Of a stretch of DNA of 64,000 nt, positions 11,380-22,160 are shown piece after piece (the stretch's first letter is position 1; every line of letters starts with the position of its first letter). Origin of the DNA: Raphanus sativus (Eukaryota; Streptophyta; Magnoliopsida; Brassicales; Brassicaceae). The notes beneath the pieces are model-generated. The model was not told where the DNA came from, did no database searches, and was given only the letters and a program-made list of their open reading frames with translations. The translations under genes were made by a program, and so were the position numbers. Where the stretch lies: contig NC_079512.1 in NCBI RefSeq assembly GCF_000801105.2, positions 25,003,848-25,067,847 of the forward strand, in the 5' to 3' direction.

Positions 11380-14300
11380 ATGGCTTTACCTCCTCTGTAA
11401 GAATAAGATTCTCGGTTTCCTCGTGATTTTCCTCGAATCTTAATCGGCTTCTGGTTTCCTCTTCTTGTTTTCATGGGATTTCTAACTTTATCAGGTTTCG
11501 TGATTACATAAAGTGGTTCTTGTGTTAACATCTAACTTTATCTTCTTTTCCTTTTTGTTTATTGGGAGAAGTTTGGTAGAAGATCGTCAAGTTCCGCTTG
11601 ATGCTACCTCCGATCTACCTGCTTTATTCGACGGAACCACGAGGTTTTTCTTTTTTACTAATTTATTTAAGCTTCAAAAAAATATTGTCCATGAGCTATT
11701 GATGGGTTGCACTAACCTTAGTTTTATTCAATACTCAAAAATGGAGACAATAAAGGTTGTACATAAGCTATACCTGCCCATTCGCACAACGTGTTTGGAT
11801 TACCAGAAACCTCAAGGTACTTGTTCTTTTTCTTTTACTTTGGTTTCAGCTTCTTTTTTTTGTATATGATGACATGATTTCTTTTAAAAGTACCAGTGTC
11901 TAATTGTTTTTGGTGTTGGGGGTTAAAGGGTCTGCAAGAGAAGATCAAATTGGTTCCTATAGACCTTCCTAATAGACCAGCTTGGTTCAAGGAGAAAGTA
12001 AACCCTGCAAACAAGGTATAAGACCTTTATTTTCTCTCTTAGAAATCACACAAGAAAATGTCTCCCATCAAATATCCATCTTGATCGACCGATATTTGAA
12101 GTCCTTATATTTTAAGGTTCCTTATAAGTGACAATATAAGAGTCTAGAATCGTAACAATGATATATGTAGGTGCCTGCTCTTGAACACAATGGCAAAATC
12201 ATGGGGGAGAGTCTAGATTTAATCAAATATGTGGATAGTAATTTCGAGGGACATTCACTTTACCCCCTGGTAAGACTGTGTTTAGATTTCCTTCACGTAC
12301 ATATTTGACGTTATAACTTGTTGATCTTGTCAGGTTATGTAATAACCCTTCGATGTGATCATTTCTTTTGTCTAGGATCCTGAAAAGAGAGACTTTGGTG
12401 AAGACATGTTGAAATATGTTGATACAACATTCATTAAAGTTGTGTTTGACTCTTTCAAAGGTGATCCGGCTAAAGATACGGGTAAGATCTTATCTTATTA
12501 AATCAGAAACATTACAACTTCTTCTATGTGGATTTTAAAGGTGGACCTCATATATTTAAATTAAATGTCCCATTCTTTATATATAATATGTACTATAGTC
12601 TAACTTTGCATTGATGTATTTCCTTAAATACAATTCTTCTTTTGTCCATATTCCATATATGATTTTCACATTTATTACATATCGATTTAAATAAGATATA
12701 TACTAAAAATACTAAAAATATTAATCGTTTTAGAATTACCTTATACAATTCATTTTAAATTGATCAGTATACTTTCATTGGTCATATTGATTTTATTAGT
12801 ACGAATAACATTAAGTAGATAAATCACAGACACATACATAAAGATATGATTATTCTTTAACTACGTTGGGCCTGATGTACTTTCTAAAACAAATAACACA
12901 TAGCTTTATATATTGTATAGAATATAGTAATATTGTATAGTATTATACTTATACAATAATACTAAAAACAAACCAAACTGAAATATAATATATATCGAAA
13001 ATGCTTTGAACCATTACACACAAAATATATTAGACCTCAGAGATAAAATTCACTTTGAAATTATGTAATAGTTATTTTAAAAAATTAAATTTCGTAATGT
13101 ACAAAAAAACATAAGTTTTATATAAAATTTTGTGTTACAATAAAAAGACACAACTCGCGCTTGCAAAGTGTTATTTTTACATAAAGACATATTTGATATT
13201 GTTCTTTAAACACAAAATTGAATTATACAAACTCGATACTACATAAAACTAAACAATATAGAATACATTTTAAAAATAAAACCCGTGCGGGTGCGCATGG
13301 CCTTTGCGAAAATCGTAGATATGTTTATATAATATATTTATATATTATGTTACACATATTTTCATATAAATAATACCTCAGTGTAAGTTTTATATGATAA
13401 ATGTTGAAAATACAAAATATATAGCACTATATATTTTAAATAATATATATAAAAATCTACTTCACGTTATCATAAAATTTAAAAATCAAATTTAGTAATT
13501 AAACACATTACTTATTTAAACACATTAGTACACATTGTTATTTATCAAAATTTTATATTAATACACATTGCAATCATGTATAACATTTAGTAAATTTAAT
13601 AGAAACAAAGATAAAAGAAAAATTGACTCCCGCTCGGTAGAGCGGGTCATGATCTAGTTGATTTCCTTATGACTCGTTAGTTTTATTAGGCGACATATGT
13701 GTTTAATTTGCAGCTCTTTAGTCAATATTTTTGGAAGTTAGTTATGAATCAAATGCAAGCAGAGTGTTTGCCAAAAGTACTTGAAGAACTGAAAAATGTT
13801 TGATAGTTCGAATTACTATACGATTATCTTTTTGTTTAATTTGTTAGGTAAACACCAATATTTCTTTTGAAACAATAAAGTTATCCCATCGCAACTTGAG
13901 TCATTAGAAGCTGAAAATATTTGTTTTAATGTATGCAGCATCTGTCTTCGATCACTTGGAAAATGCTTTACAAAAGTTTGAGGATGGTCCATTCTTCCTC
14001 GGCGACCTTAGCTTGGTATATATAAATCCTTTTATCTTAATAGGTGCTAAATGTGAACCTTTAGCTTCAAAATGGATAAAACTTTTCTCGATTTTATAAG
14101 GTTGATGTCGCATATATTCCATTCGTCCAACGATTTCAAGTCTTCCTCGGCGAAGTTTTCAAGTACGATATTGCTGCTGGACGTCCAAAACTAGCTGCTT
14201 GGATTGAGGTATACACTCAATACGCATTAAGGCTTTTATATGATTAATTAAGCTGCGTAGTTTACTTCAAAGTATCATGCGCAGGAAATGGATAAGATGG

Positions 14301-15180
14301 TTGCATATACGCAGACCAAAACCGACTCGGAATATGTCATTAATTATTTCAAGAAGTTCATGGTAAGAGTTTTTAAATCTCTACAGTACCAATCGCGTTT
14401 TTAAACTCTAAAACACACATATTTAGGAAGACTATTCATTTAAAATGAACCATAGGAAGTACGTCGTCGTTTAAAATGAACCAAACCGTGGCCTGAAAAT
14501 TACTCGGTTTGGATCCAGATGAAAAGTTTAGCTTAGAAGAATTCGTTTTATTCTTTATTCCACAATTTAAGCTCAAAAGGTTGTGTTCAAAAAAAAAAAA
14601 CTCAAAAGGTTATCAGATGTACAAATGGTTTTTTTTTTTTGATGAATAATATTTAACAGTCACTAAATGGAAAAAACTTGTGGCAATGCTTTAGTTCTAA
14701 GTTATGTTTCCTGTGAACATCTTTAGATCTTCCTTTATTTTAAGCAACTAGGATTTCAATTTCTATTGTAATCAAATATTTCATTATTCAGTTAATGATA
14801 TTGAAAACTTCAGTAAAATAAAAAAAATAAAAAACTCAGTTGCAGTTTTTCTTGTTAAATTAAACTAGCCATGGCCACAACCGAAATCAAACCAAACTAT
14901 TTAAACCTAAATTCTCTTGATTTTTGTTTATGTTTTTGTTTGTTACAAACTCTTTTGAAAGTTCTTCAAGCTAAAAAAAAACGTTTTGAACAAACAAAAA
15001 AATAACCGAAAATATTGGGGTTTAATCGAGTTTTTTTTAACACAATGGGTTTAATCGAGTTTACACGTTATAAAAAGGGGAAAACGAAAAAAGGAAAATA
15101 AATTTGGTTAGTCCGGTCTTACTTAGTCCGGTTAACACTGATAACCAAAGTTAATCGATTACGGTTTCCTTATGCAGTAA
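11380..15180 (+). CDS. GSTL1: Lambda-class glutathione S-transferase (copy 1, GSTL1-like)
   Basis: Exons 11380-11396, 11569-11643, 11756-11816, 11929-12015, 12171-12269, 12376-12481, 13939-14015, 14101-14208, 14285-14362, plus a final stop-only exon at 15178-15180 placed by homology with copy 3; total 236 aa, a normal lambda GST length. The N-terminal thioredoxin-like domain has the active-site YTCPFAQRVW with Cys38; VPALEHNGK and ESLDLIKY form the glutathione site; the helical C-terminal domain follows. Lambda GSTs are Cys-type enzymes that reduce glutathione conjugates (for example of flavonols) rather than form them. The reading frame is intact. Intron 6 holds a Helitron. The exon 2 acceptor is a tandem GAGAAG, so 11572 is an alternative in-frame start. 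The last intron (about 815 bp) is the least certain part; an acceptor near 14386 would give a different tail. Confidence 0.87.
12488..13657 (+). mobile_element. Non-autonomous Helitron inside intron 6 of GSTL copy 1
   Basis: Seen: the 5' end TCTTATCTTATTAAATCAGA begins at 12488 after A; the 3' end has a 7-bp stem CCCGCTC/GAGCGGG (13629-13646), then CTAG at 13654-13657, followed by T. Insertion between A and T, 5' TC and 3' hairpin-CTAG are Helitron hallmarks. About 1.17 kb, AT-rich, no coding content. It begins only six bases into the intron, leaving the donor GTAAGA intact. Confidence 0.8.
14572..14611 (+). repeat. Micro-insertion: GTGTTC plus A12 between 11-bp repeats
   Basis: CTCAAAAGGTT at 14572-14582 and 14601-14611 flanks an 18-bp insert ending in C then twelve A. 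Lies in the inferred last intron of GSTL copy 1. Confidence 0.75.
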
Positions 15181-16084
15181 AATTGTATACCGAGTCATCG
15201 CGCGGCCATGTTGGCTTATGAAGAAGATCGTGTGTGAACGTTACTATGTACGTGTGTGTGCTACAAGTGTCTGGATTTCAACCATTTCGCATCGTTCTTA
15301 ATAAATGTTATGTGGAGCATATCATTTAAAAAAATGTTATGTGGAACTTTTGTATACAATGTGTGTATCAGTGTATGCAAGTCTCAATGTATAGACATTT
15401 TATTTTTCAAAATCCGAATTGGTTCCAATACCTTCTATCGCCTTATAAAAATTCCGCTTGGAAGTCTAACCTTATTGGAGGTCCCTTGCTCGGCCCCTGG
15501 CTAAACACAACGCACAAGCAGAGCGAAAACAAGCAAAACAGAATATTCATATTCTTATGTATATATATGAATCTCAATATATAGACATGTCTTTATCAGA
15601 TCCGTTATACTTTATACATGCTAGCCCTGGCCATTGTCATGGTTTTAGTAAGATATATCGGTAATAATTTAAAAGTTACAGCACGAGAAAAATAATGTTC
15701 TAGAAAGTCTTACAATCCAACCAATTAGCCACATTCTGAAATGTAAATTTTTGTGTGTAATTGAAAGATTATTGTGTAACCGATCAAACGCATATGTTTG
15801 TTAAGGTATATTTTATATTTTTAATTTGTTAAACAAAAAATAATTTGATATTATCCACTAACTCATTTGTTAAATTTTTTGTTTGCTGTCATGTGATATT
15901 AGCTGCCCAACGAATAAGTTGACAAACGATACTACAGCAAAAATAATTTAGATACCTGCATGCACATGGGTATGCTTAAAGCATCTATGCAGTTTTAACA
16001 AAAAACAAAGACCTGAGGAAACATAGTACTTAAAGAACACTTGAACATTGAAAGAGACAAACAACAAAGTCTTAGAGATCGTCC
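15181..16084 (+). other. Spacer between GSTL copies 1 and 2
   Basis: AT-rich, no gene supported. Overlapping ORFs at 15256-15584 have no recognisable family and are probably chance. No duplicated TGACG block like that of copy 1 is seen upstream of copy 2. Confidence 0.5.
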
Positions 16085-16301
16085 ATGGGTTCTCCTCTGT
16101 AAGTATATTCGTGTCCATGCCAGTTCATAGAGTCTCCTCTGTAAACTCATCTTCTGTAACTTTTATCTCTTTCTCCAGAAGTTTCGAAGGAAATGGTCCA
16201 GCTTCGCTCGATGCTACCTCCAACCCTCCTGCTATGTTCGATGGCACCACTAGGTTTCTTTTTAATACTAACATTAGTCAAAACGTCTTCAAGGAAAAAA
16301 A

Positions 16302-16677
16302 TATTAAGCCCAACAGGCTACTCTATGATCATCCGACTAAGACATTGGGCCAGTTCCCAACAAAGCCCAATTATCAAGCTGCAACTACACGACAAAGAGC
16401 AACGGTAACCTTACCAGTCAAACATCAAAACAGAACGACAAAAGAGGAGAAGAGTACGGTGGCGTTACCAGCTACGATGCAGCTCAGAAACCGTTACGGT
16501 GTGCTTATGGATCAGGTCGAATAGCTGTCAGAGCAACAGCTGTCAGAGTTCTAGTTACTTCTCAAGTTATGTATTTATATGTTGAGTGAACGTTTGAAAA
16601 CCCTCAAGCTTTGATGAATAAAGATCAATAGTATTCTCTTTATCTCCTTTTCCTAAAGCTTCCTGCTTTAACCTACA
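16302..16677 (+). repeat. 5' LTR of the Copia element
   Basis: 376 bp, matching 19975-20350 without a difference I can find. Ends ACCTACA directly before the primer-binding site. Confidence 0.93.
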
Positions 16678-16689
16678 TGGTATCACGCC

Positions 16690-18843
16690 ATGGATGGTAA
16701 TCCAGATCCTGTTTCGGTTACGTCTCTTACACTCACGCATGTGGTTACTCTCAAGCTTAAGGAGGGTAACTATCTCCTTTGGAAGCTCCAGTTCGAGCAG
16801 TTCTTAGCCAGTCAGACGCTCCTTGGCTACGTGACTGGTACCCACCCACGCCCTCCTCCGACGGTGACCGTTCGTGAAGGAGATCAAGATGTCGAAGCTG
16901 CAAATCCTGAGTTTCTTCGCTGGACTCAGAAAGATCAACTGATTCTCGCCTGGATCTACGGCACACTTTCTGAAGATGCTCTCAAATCTGTCTACGGCTT
17001 GCACTCCTCTCACGATGTCTGGCTTGCCTTAGCTCAAAAATACAACAGAGTGTCTGCTTCAAGGAAACTCGATCTCCAAAGGCGCATTCAAACAACAGTC
17101 AAAGGTAACAGAACGATGACTGTTTATCTCTCTGAAATCAAGTCGCTTTGTGATCAGTTGGACTCTATTGGTGCGCCTATCACTGAACCTGAGAAGATCT
17201 ACGGTGTGTTAAACGGCCTTGGTCGTGAGTATGAGTCAGTATGTACCGTGATTGAGCATGCTATGGACCTTCCCCCGGGTCCATGCTTTGAAGATGTTGT
17301 CTACAAACTCACAGGGTTTGAAGAAAAGCTCAAGTCTTACGAAGCTACTGCAGAAGTTAACACTCATCAAGCCTTCTACACCAACCGTGGTGGCTACTCA
17401 AACCGTGGCAGAGGTCAAAGAGGAGGTTATCGTGGAGGCCGTGGCTCTTACTCAACGCAAGGAAGAGGCTTTCCTCAACAGTTTGGTCACAGCGCTCAAG
17501 GCCAAACCCATCAACGCCCCACTTGCCAGATTTGCGGAAAGTATGGTCATCCAGCCTTCAAGTGTTACAAACGCTTCGATCAGAACTTTGTTGTTCAAGA
17601 TCCTCCTCAAGCTAACATGTTGATGACTGCCTCTGCACAACCGAATGGAGCCTACCCTGGTGCTGAATGGTTTCCTGACAGTGGCTCTTCTCACCATGTC
17701 ACCAACTCTGTTCAACATCTAGATACTGCTCAGCCTTATGGTGGTTCAGATCAAGTTATGGTTGGTAATGGTGAGTTCTTACCAATCACTCATGTCGGGT
17801 CTGCTTCCATTCCGACTGGCTCAGGTAATATTCCGTTGTCTGATGTCCTGATATGTCCTGCTATAACGAAATCACTGCTGTCAGTGTCTAAGCTTACTGA
17901 TGACTTCCCGTGTGAATTCACTTTTGACTCTGCTCGTGTGTATGTTAAGGACAAGGCAACACGCAGGGTCCTCAGTCAGGGCAACAAAGTTAAAGGCTTG
18001 TACCGGTTGGATGTTCCTCAGCTAGTGTCTTTCTACTCTTCAAGGCAGCAACTTGCAAGTGATATAGTCTGGCACTGGCGTCTAGGTCATCCGAATGATA
18101 AAGTATTGAAGCATCTCTCTGCAATAAAGGCCATCTCCTACAATAAGACTTCCAAGTCAATGTGTGAAGCGTGTCAAGTTGGCAAGACATGCAAACTTCC
18201 CTTTTCTAGTTCTGATTTTCGAGCAAGTAGAATTCTTGAGAGAATACACTGTGATGTATGGGGTCCGGCACCGATTGTATCTGTTCAGGGTTTCCGGTTT
18301 TACATTGTATTCATTGACAATTACTCAAGATATTGTTGGTTTTATCCGCTTAAGTTGAAATCTGATGTATTCTCCGTCTTTAAACTGTTTCAACAACAAG
18401 TGGAAAACCAATACAATCAGAAGATAAGTGTGTTTCAGTCAGATGGCGGGGGAGAGTTTGTCAACAAAAACATGTCTCAACATCTGGCTGCAAATGGCAT
18501 CAAACACTTCATCTCTTGTCCTCACACTCCGGAGCAAAATGGCATAGCAGAGAGACGCCACAGGTACATCACAGAGCTTGGTCTGTCGATGCTCTATCAA
18601 AGTCATATGCCTCAAGAACTTTGGGTTGAAGCTCTGTTTACTGCCTCGTTCTTGAGCAACCTCCTGCCGACTTCGGTGAATGAGAAAATGATCAGTCCGT
18701 TTGAGCTTCTCAATGGAACTCCTCCTGTCTACACTTCTCTCCGTGTCTTTGGAAGTGCATGTTATCCTTATCTCAGGCCTTACTCACAGAACAAGTTTGA
18801 TCCTAAGTCAACCGCCGGGTTTTCACAGCAAAGAACATCCTGA
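16690..18843 (+). CDS. Copia gag-protease-integrase ORF (truncated polyprotein)
   Basis: 717 codons from the ATG 13 bp after the LTR. In order: gag N-terminal domain (LKLKEGNYLLWKLQFEQF); Gly/Arg-rich linker; CCHC zinc knuckle CQICGKYGHPAFKC; aspartic protease WFPDSGSSHHVT; integrase zinc-binding HWRLGHP and MCEACQVGK; integrase catalytic Asp (HCDVWG), Asp (FQSDGGGEF) and Glu (PEQNGIAERR). The frame ends shortly after NKFDPKS, where intact Copia polyproteins continue into the integrase C-terminus, because of the internal deletion near 18810. Confidence 0.93.
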   Translation: MDGNPDPVSVTSLTLTHVVTLKLKEGNYLLWKLQFEQFLASQTLLGYVTGTHPRPPPTVTVREGDQDVEAANPEFLRWTQKDQLILAWIYGTLSEDALKSVYGLHSSHDVWLALAQKYNRVSASRKLDLQRRIQTTVKGNRTMTVYLSEIKSLCDQLDSIGAPITEPEKIYGVLNGLGREYESVCTVIEHAMDLPPGPCFEDVVYKLTGFEEKLKSYEATAEVNTHQAFYTNRGGYSNRGRGQRGGYRGGRGSYSTQGRGFPQQFGHSAQGQTHQRPTCQICGKYGHPAFKCYKRFDQNFVVQDPPQANMLMTASAQPNGAYPGAEWFPDSGSSHHVTNSVQHLDTAQPYGGSDQVMVGNGEFLPITHVGSASIPTGSGNIPLSDVLICPAITKSLLSVSKLTDDFPCEFTFDSARVYVKDKATRRVLSQGNKVKGLYRLDVPQLVSFYSSRQQLASDIVWHWRLGHPNDKVLKHLSAIKAISYNKTSKSMCEACQVGKTCKLPFSSSDFRASRILERIHCDVWGPAPIVSVQGFRFYIVFIDNYSRYCWFYPLKLKSDVFSVFKLFQQQVENQYNQKISVFQSDGGGEFVNKNMSQHLAANGIKHFISCPHTPEQNGIAERRHRYITELGLSMLYQSHMPQELWVEALFTASFLSNLLPTSVNEKMISPFELLNGTPPVYTSLRVFGSACYPYLRPYSQNKFDPKSTAGFSQQRTS

Positions 18844-20197
18844 CTATGTGTGTCTTCTTCACAAAGCCATCTATGGACTCAAACAAGCACCGAGGGCTTG
18901 GTTTGATAAATTCAGCTCCTATCTCATTGCGTTCGGGTTTGTGTGCGATGCAAGTGATCCGTCTTTGTTTGTCTACATCAGAGGACAGGATATCATGTTT
19001 CTCCTTCTCTATGTCGATGACATGGTTCTCACAGGAAGCAACTCTGTTCTGGTTGAGACGCTTCTGAAGTCACTTAAGAAGATGTTCAGAATGAAAGATA
19101 TGGGGCCTCTGAGCTACTTCTTGGGCATTCAAGCACAGTTTACTGACACTGGCTTGTTTCTTAATCAGTCCAAGTACGCCACAGATCTTCTCAAGGCTGC
19201 TGGAATGCTTGATTGTGCGCCTATGCCAACTCCACTACCTCTGCAGTTGGATAGAGTCCCACATCAAGATGAGCTCTTCTCTAATCCCAAGTACTTCAGA
19301 AGCTTAGCTGGGAAATTACAGTACCTTACTTTGACGAGACCAGACATCCAATTTGCAGTCAATCTGGTCTGTCAAAAGATGCATGAACCTACGGTCTCTG
19401 ACTTTTATCTCATGAAACGCATCCTGCGGTATCTTAAAGGCACTTTGGAGATGGGACTAACGCTTGAAGCAAACACTGATACTCAGGTTCGTGCTTATTG
19501 CGATAGTGATTGGGGTGGCTGTCAAGACACTAGAAGATCAACTGGTGGTTTCTGCACGTTTCTTGGCTCGAACCTTGTCTCCTGGTCAGCTAAACGTCAA
19601 GACTCTGTCGCTCGCTCATCAACTGAGGCAGAGTACAGAACGCTTTCTGACACAGCAGCTGAGTTAGCTTGGATCAGTCTGATGCTTAAAAGTGTTGGAG
19701 TAACTCAGTTGGATGCAGCAGAGATATACTGCGACAATCTGTCTGCAGTTCATTTAACAGCAAACCCGGTGCTTCATCGAAAGTCTAAGCACTTCGCTAC
19801 ACACTACCATTTTGCTCGTGAGAAGGTTGCAGATGGTTCTCTCATTGTATATCACATCCCTGCAGCTCAGCAACTGGCGGATATCTTCACGAAGTCCTTG
19901 CCTCATCACAGCTTTGTTGATCTTCGATACAAACTCGGAGTTGATCATTCGCCCACCTCGAGTTTGCGGGGGAGTATTAAGCCCAACAGGCTACTCTATG
20001 ATCATCCGACTAAGACATTGGGCCAGTTCCCAACAAAGCCCAATTATCAAGCTGCAACTACACGACAAAGAGCAACGGTAACCTTACCAGTCAAACATCA
20101 AAACAGAACGACAAAAGAGGAGAAGAGTACGGTGGCGTTACCAGCTACGATGCAGCTCAGAAACCGTTACGGTGTGCTTATGGATCAGGTCGAATAG
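18812..20197 (+). pseudogene. Copia reverse transcriptase (3' part) and RNase H, out of frame with the 5' ORF
   Basis: The coding trace picks up in a different frame at QPPGF, inside the RT domain, so the RT N-terminal part is missing. Present: AIYGLKQAPRAWF, the catalytic LLLYVDDM, the RT C-terminal region and RNase H motifs (YCDSDWGG, SSTEAEYRTL, YCDNLSAVHL). The ORF continues 70-odd codons into the 3' LTR before a stop. The junction shares the string AACCGCCGGGTTTTC expected around QPPGF. Missing sequence is inferred to be about 1 kb by comparison with usual Copia length. As it stands it cannot make a full RT. Confidence 0.85.
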
Positions 20198-20350
20198 CTG
20201 TCAGAGCAACAGCTGTCAGAGTTCTAGTTACTTCTCAAGTTATGTATTTATATGTTGAGTGAACGTTTGAAAACCCTCAAGCTTTGATGAATAAAGATCA
20301 ATAGTATTCTCTTTATCTCCTTTTCCTAAAGCTTCCTGCTTTAACCTACA
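19975..20350 (+). repeat. 3' LTR of the Copia element
   Basis: 376 bp, same sequence as 16302-16677; preceded by the polypurine tract. Confidence 0.93.
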
Positions 20351-21686
20351 AAAAAAACGTATTTATGAATCATTAGATGTACGTTTTTAATGGACTGATC
20401 GATTAACTTTAGATTGTTAATTGTTGTTTCCGAAAACTATAAATCGAAAAAGGTTGTATATGAGCTACGTCTCTCCATATGCACAACGTGCCTGGATTAC
20501 AAGAAACTACAAGGTACAATTTATTGTTCCCTCTTTTCTGGTCTCATTTTATTAAATCTTTAGGCTGCAAACGGTCATCTTTATATGCATTTACTAACGT
20601 ACTAATCTTTGATTTGATTGTTTATGAAAAGAGTTAATTACACTAGCTGTACATATGTTTGAGATTTTTTTTTCGGTCTACATGTTGTGTCTTGGTTTGT
20701 GTTTGCGTCAAAGAAGCATGTTTAATGATATGATAAATGTTTCAAATCTATAAACAATGGCCATGGAATCAAGATCCGCTGTAGCACAAAGGTTATAGTT
20801 TACAACCAAAGATGAATATTAAAATAATACTTAAACAACCAAAGATTATTACGGTTAACACTTATTCATGGCCATGAATTAGTATATAACCTTATAAATC
20901 TTAAAATAATCAAAGTCAGCTATACGTTTTTTTTTTTTTGCAAAGTCATTCTTGGACAATTTTTTGTTTATTCTTGGATGGAAAAATGACATTCCATCTC
21001 TATACGCTAATCGAAGCTAAATAAATCAATAGTCTTACTAAACTTTTGTCTATGTGTCGTCTCTTTCCAATGTGGTAAATTCTTGATATGAAAATACGTG
21101 CTGATGTAAATGCAAACCAAAGATTATTCTTAAAAGCAACTATATTGATTTCATTGTTTGAGAGTTTCAGGGTCTGCAAGAGAAAATCGAGTTGGTTCCT
21201 ATAAACCTCTTTAACAAGCCAAGTTGGTATAAAGAGAGAGTAAATCCAGCAAGCATGGTAAATATAACTTCAATTAGTATCTTAAGAATTACAATGAAAT
21301 CTGTATATATACAGTAGATTAAGTTTTAATAGAAGATGGGACCGTCTCAAGCTATGTGAAGGTGAAATTCTTTTTTAAAAAATTAATCAAATATCGTATT
21401 ATGTATTTTATATGTAATAATTTGTTTACATAAATTTTCTAGTGATTTTTGTATGATTCCATTTGATAACAATGAATAAGTTTAGCCAGTAAAAAGGTTT
21501 GTGCAGTTCTTATATGAAGCTTTTGCCAATGCATTGACATTATCATTATTATTTTAATATTGTAAATGATTTTCTATTCGAGGCTATATTCGATGACAAT
21601 GATTTTACAGTTACAGTCTGTTTTTAATAAACTTCCTTATGTGTAACGAAGACTTTCGTTGAAAGAGAAGAGTAATTCTTGATTGT

Positions 21687-21736
21687 AAATTAAGGTTCCT
21701 GTAAGTTCAAAAAAAAAAAAAAAATTAAGGTTCCTG
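21687..21736 (+). repeat. Micro-insertion duplicating the exon 5 acceptor of GSTL copy 2
   Basis: AAATTAAGGTTCCTG at 21687-21701 and 21722-21736 flanks a 20-bp insert TAAGTTC plus A13. The repeat spans the intron 4/exon 5 border, so the AG|GTTCCTG acceptor exists twice. Confidence 0.82.
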
Positions 21737-21861
21737 CACTTGAACACAATGGCAAAGTCATTACAGAAAGTTTGGACGTGATCAAATATATTGATGGCAA
21801 TTTCGACGGGCCTTCACTTTATCCCAAGGTACGGATATTCGATGTTAAATAACTTGTATAT

Positions 21862-21911
21862 ATTGTCGTCATATGCTATTTTTTGGGGTCAAAATTGTCG
21901 TCATATGCTAT
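21862..21911 (-). repeat. Micro-insertion between 18-bp direct repeats in GSTL copy 2 intron 5
   Basis: ATTGTCGTCATATGCTAT at 21862-21879 and 21894-21911 flanks a 14-bp insert; on the minus strand the insert reads TTTGACCCC then A5. Confidence 0.8.
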
Positions 21912-22088
21912 ATGTGATCATTCTTAATGGGAAAGTAAGCTTTTGTCTTTTTATAGGATCCTGAAAAAAGAGAGCTTGGTGAATACTTGATGAAATATAG
22001 CAATACAACATTCATTAACATAGTCATTGGCTCGTTCAGAGGCAACCCGGCTAAAGAATCAAGTAAGATATGTTTGGCACGTTTGATT

Positions 22089-22092
<4 letters not shown>

Positions 22093-22141
<49 letters not shown>

Positions 22142-22160
22142 TTGTGTGTGTGTGTGTGTG
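22093..22160 (+). repeat. (TA)n(TG)n microsatellite in GSTL copy 2 intron 6
   Basis: A long TA dinucleotide run passes into TG/TTTG repeats. ORFs covering it on both strands are artefacts of the repeat. Confidence 0.9.

Larger units (their letters stand above)
16302..20350 (+). mobile_element. Ty1/Copia LTR retrotransposon, very young, internally deleted
   Basis: Two 376-bp LTRs (16302-16677, 19975-20350) appear identical by eye. A PBS-like TGGTATCA follows the 5' LTR (16678) and a purine tract GCGGGGGAG ends at 19974 before the 3' LTR. A-runs of seven bases flank both ends (16295-16301, 20351-20357), consistent with a 5-bp AAAAA duplication. The LTR starts TATT and ends TACA rather than strict TG..CA. 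Domain order gag, protease, integrase, reverse transcriptase, RNase H identifies Copia. The inside is about 3.3 kb because a segment between the integrase and RT cores is missing. It lies in intron 2 of GSTL copy 2, same strand. Confidence 0.95.

Noticed and set aside
13281..13310. ACCCGTGCGGGTGCGC motif as a second Helitron 3' end
   Set aside because: The hairpin is imperfect and is followed by GAAAATCGTAG rather than CTAG in the right place; it is probably internal to the Helitron 12488-13657 or a worn older end.
16193..16524. ORFs running from GSTL copy 2 exon 2 into the 5' LTR as a possible chimeric gene
   Set aside because: The frame continues by chance through intron and LTR; the same C-terminal codons appear at 20197 because the LTRs are identical.
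20917..20960. T-run near 20928 as another micro-insertion
   Set aside because: The flanks share only CAAAGTC; the direct repeat is too short to count.
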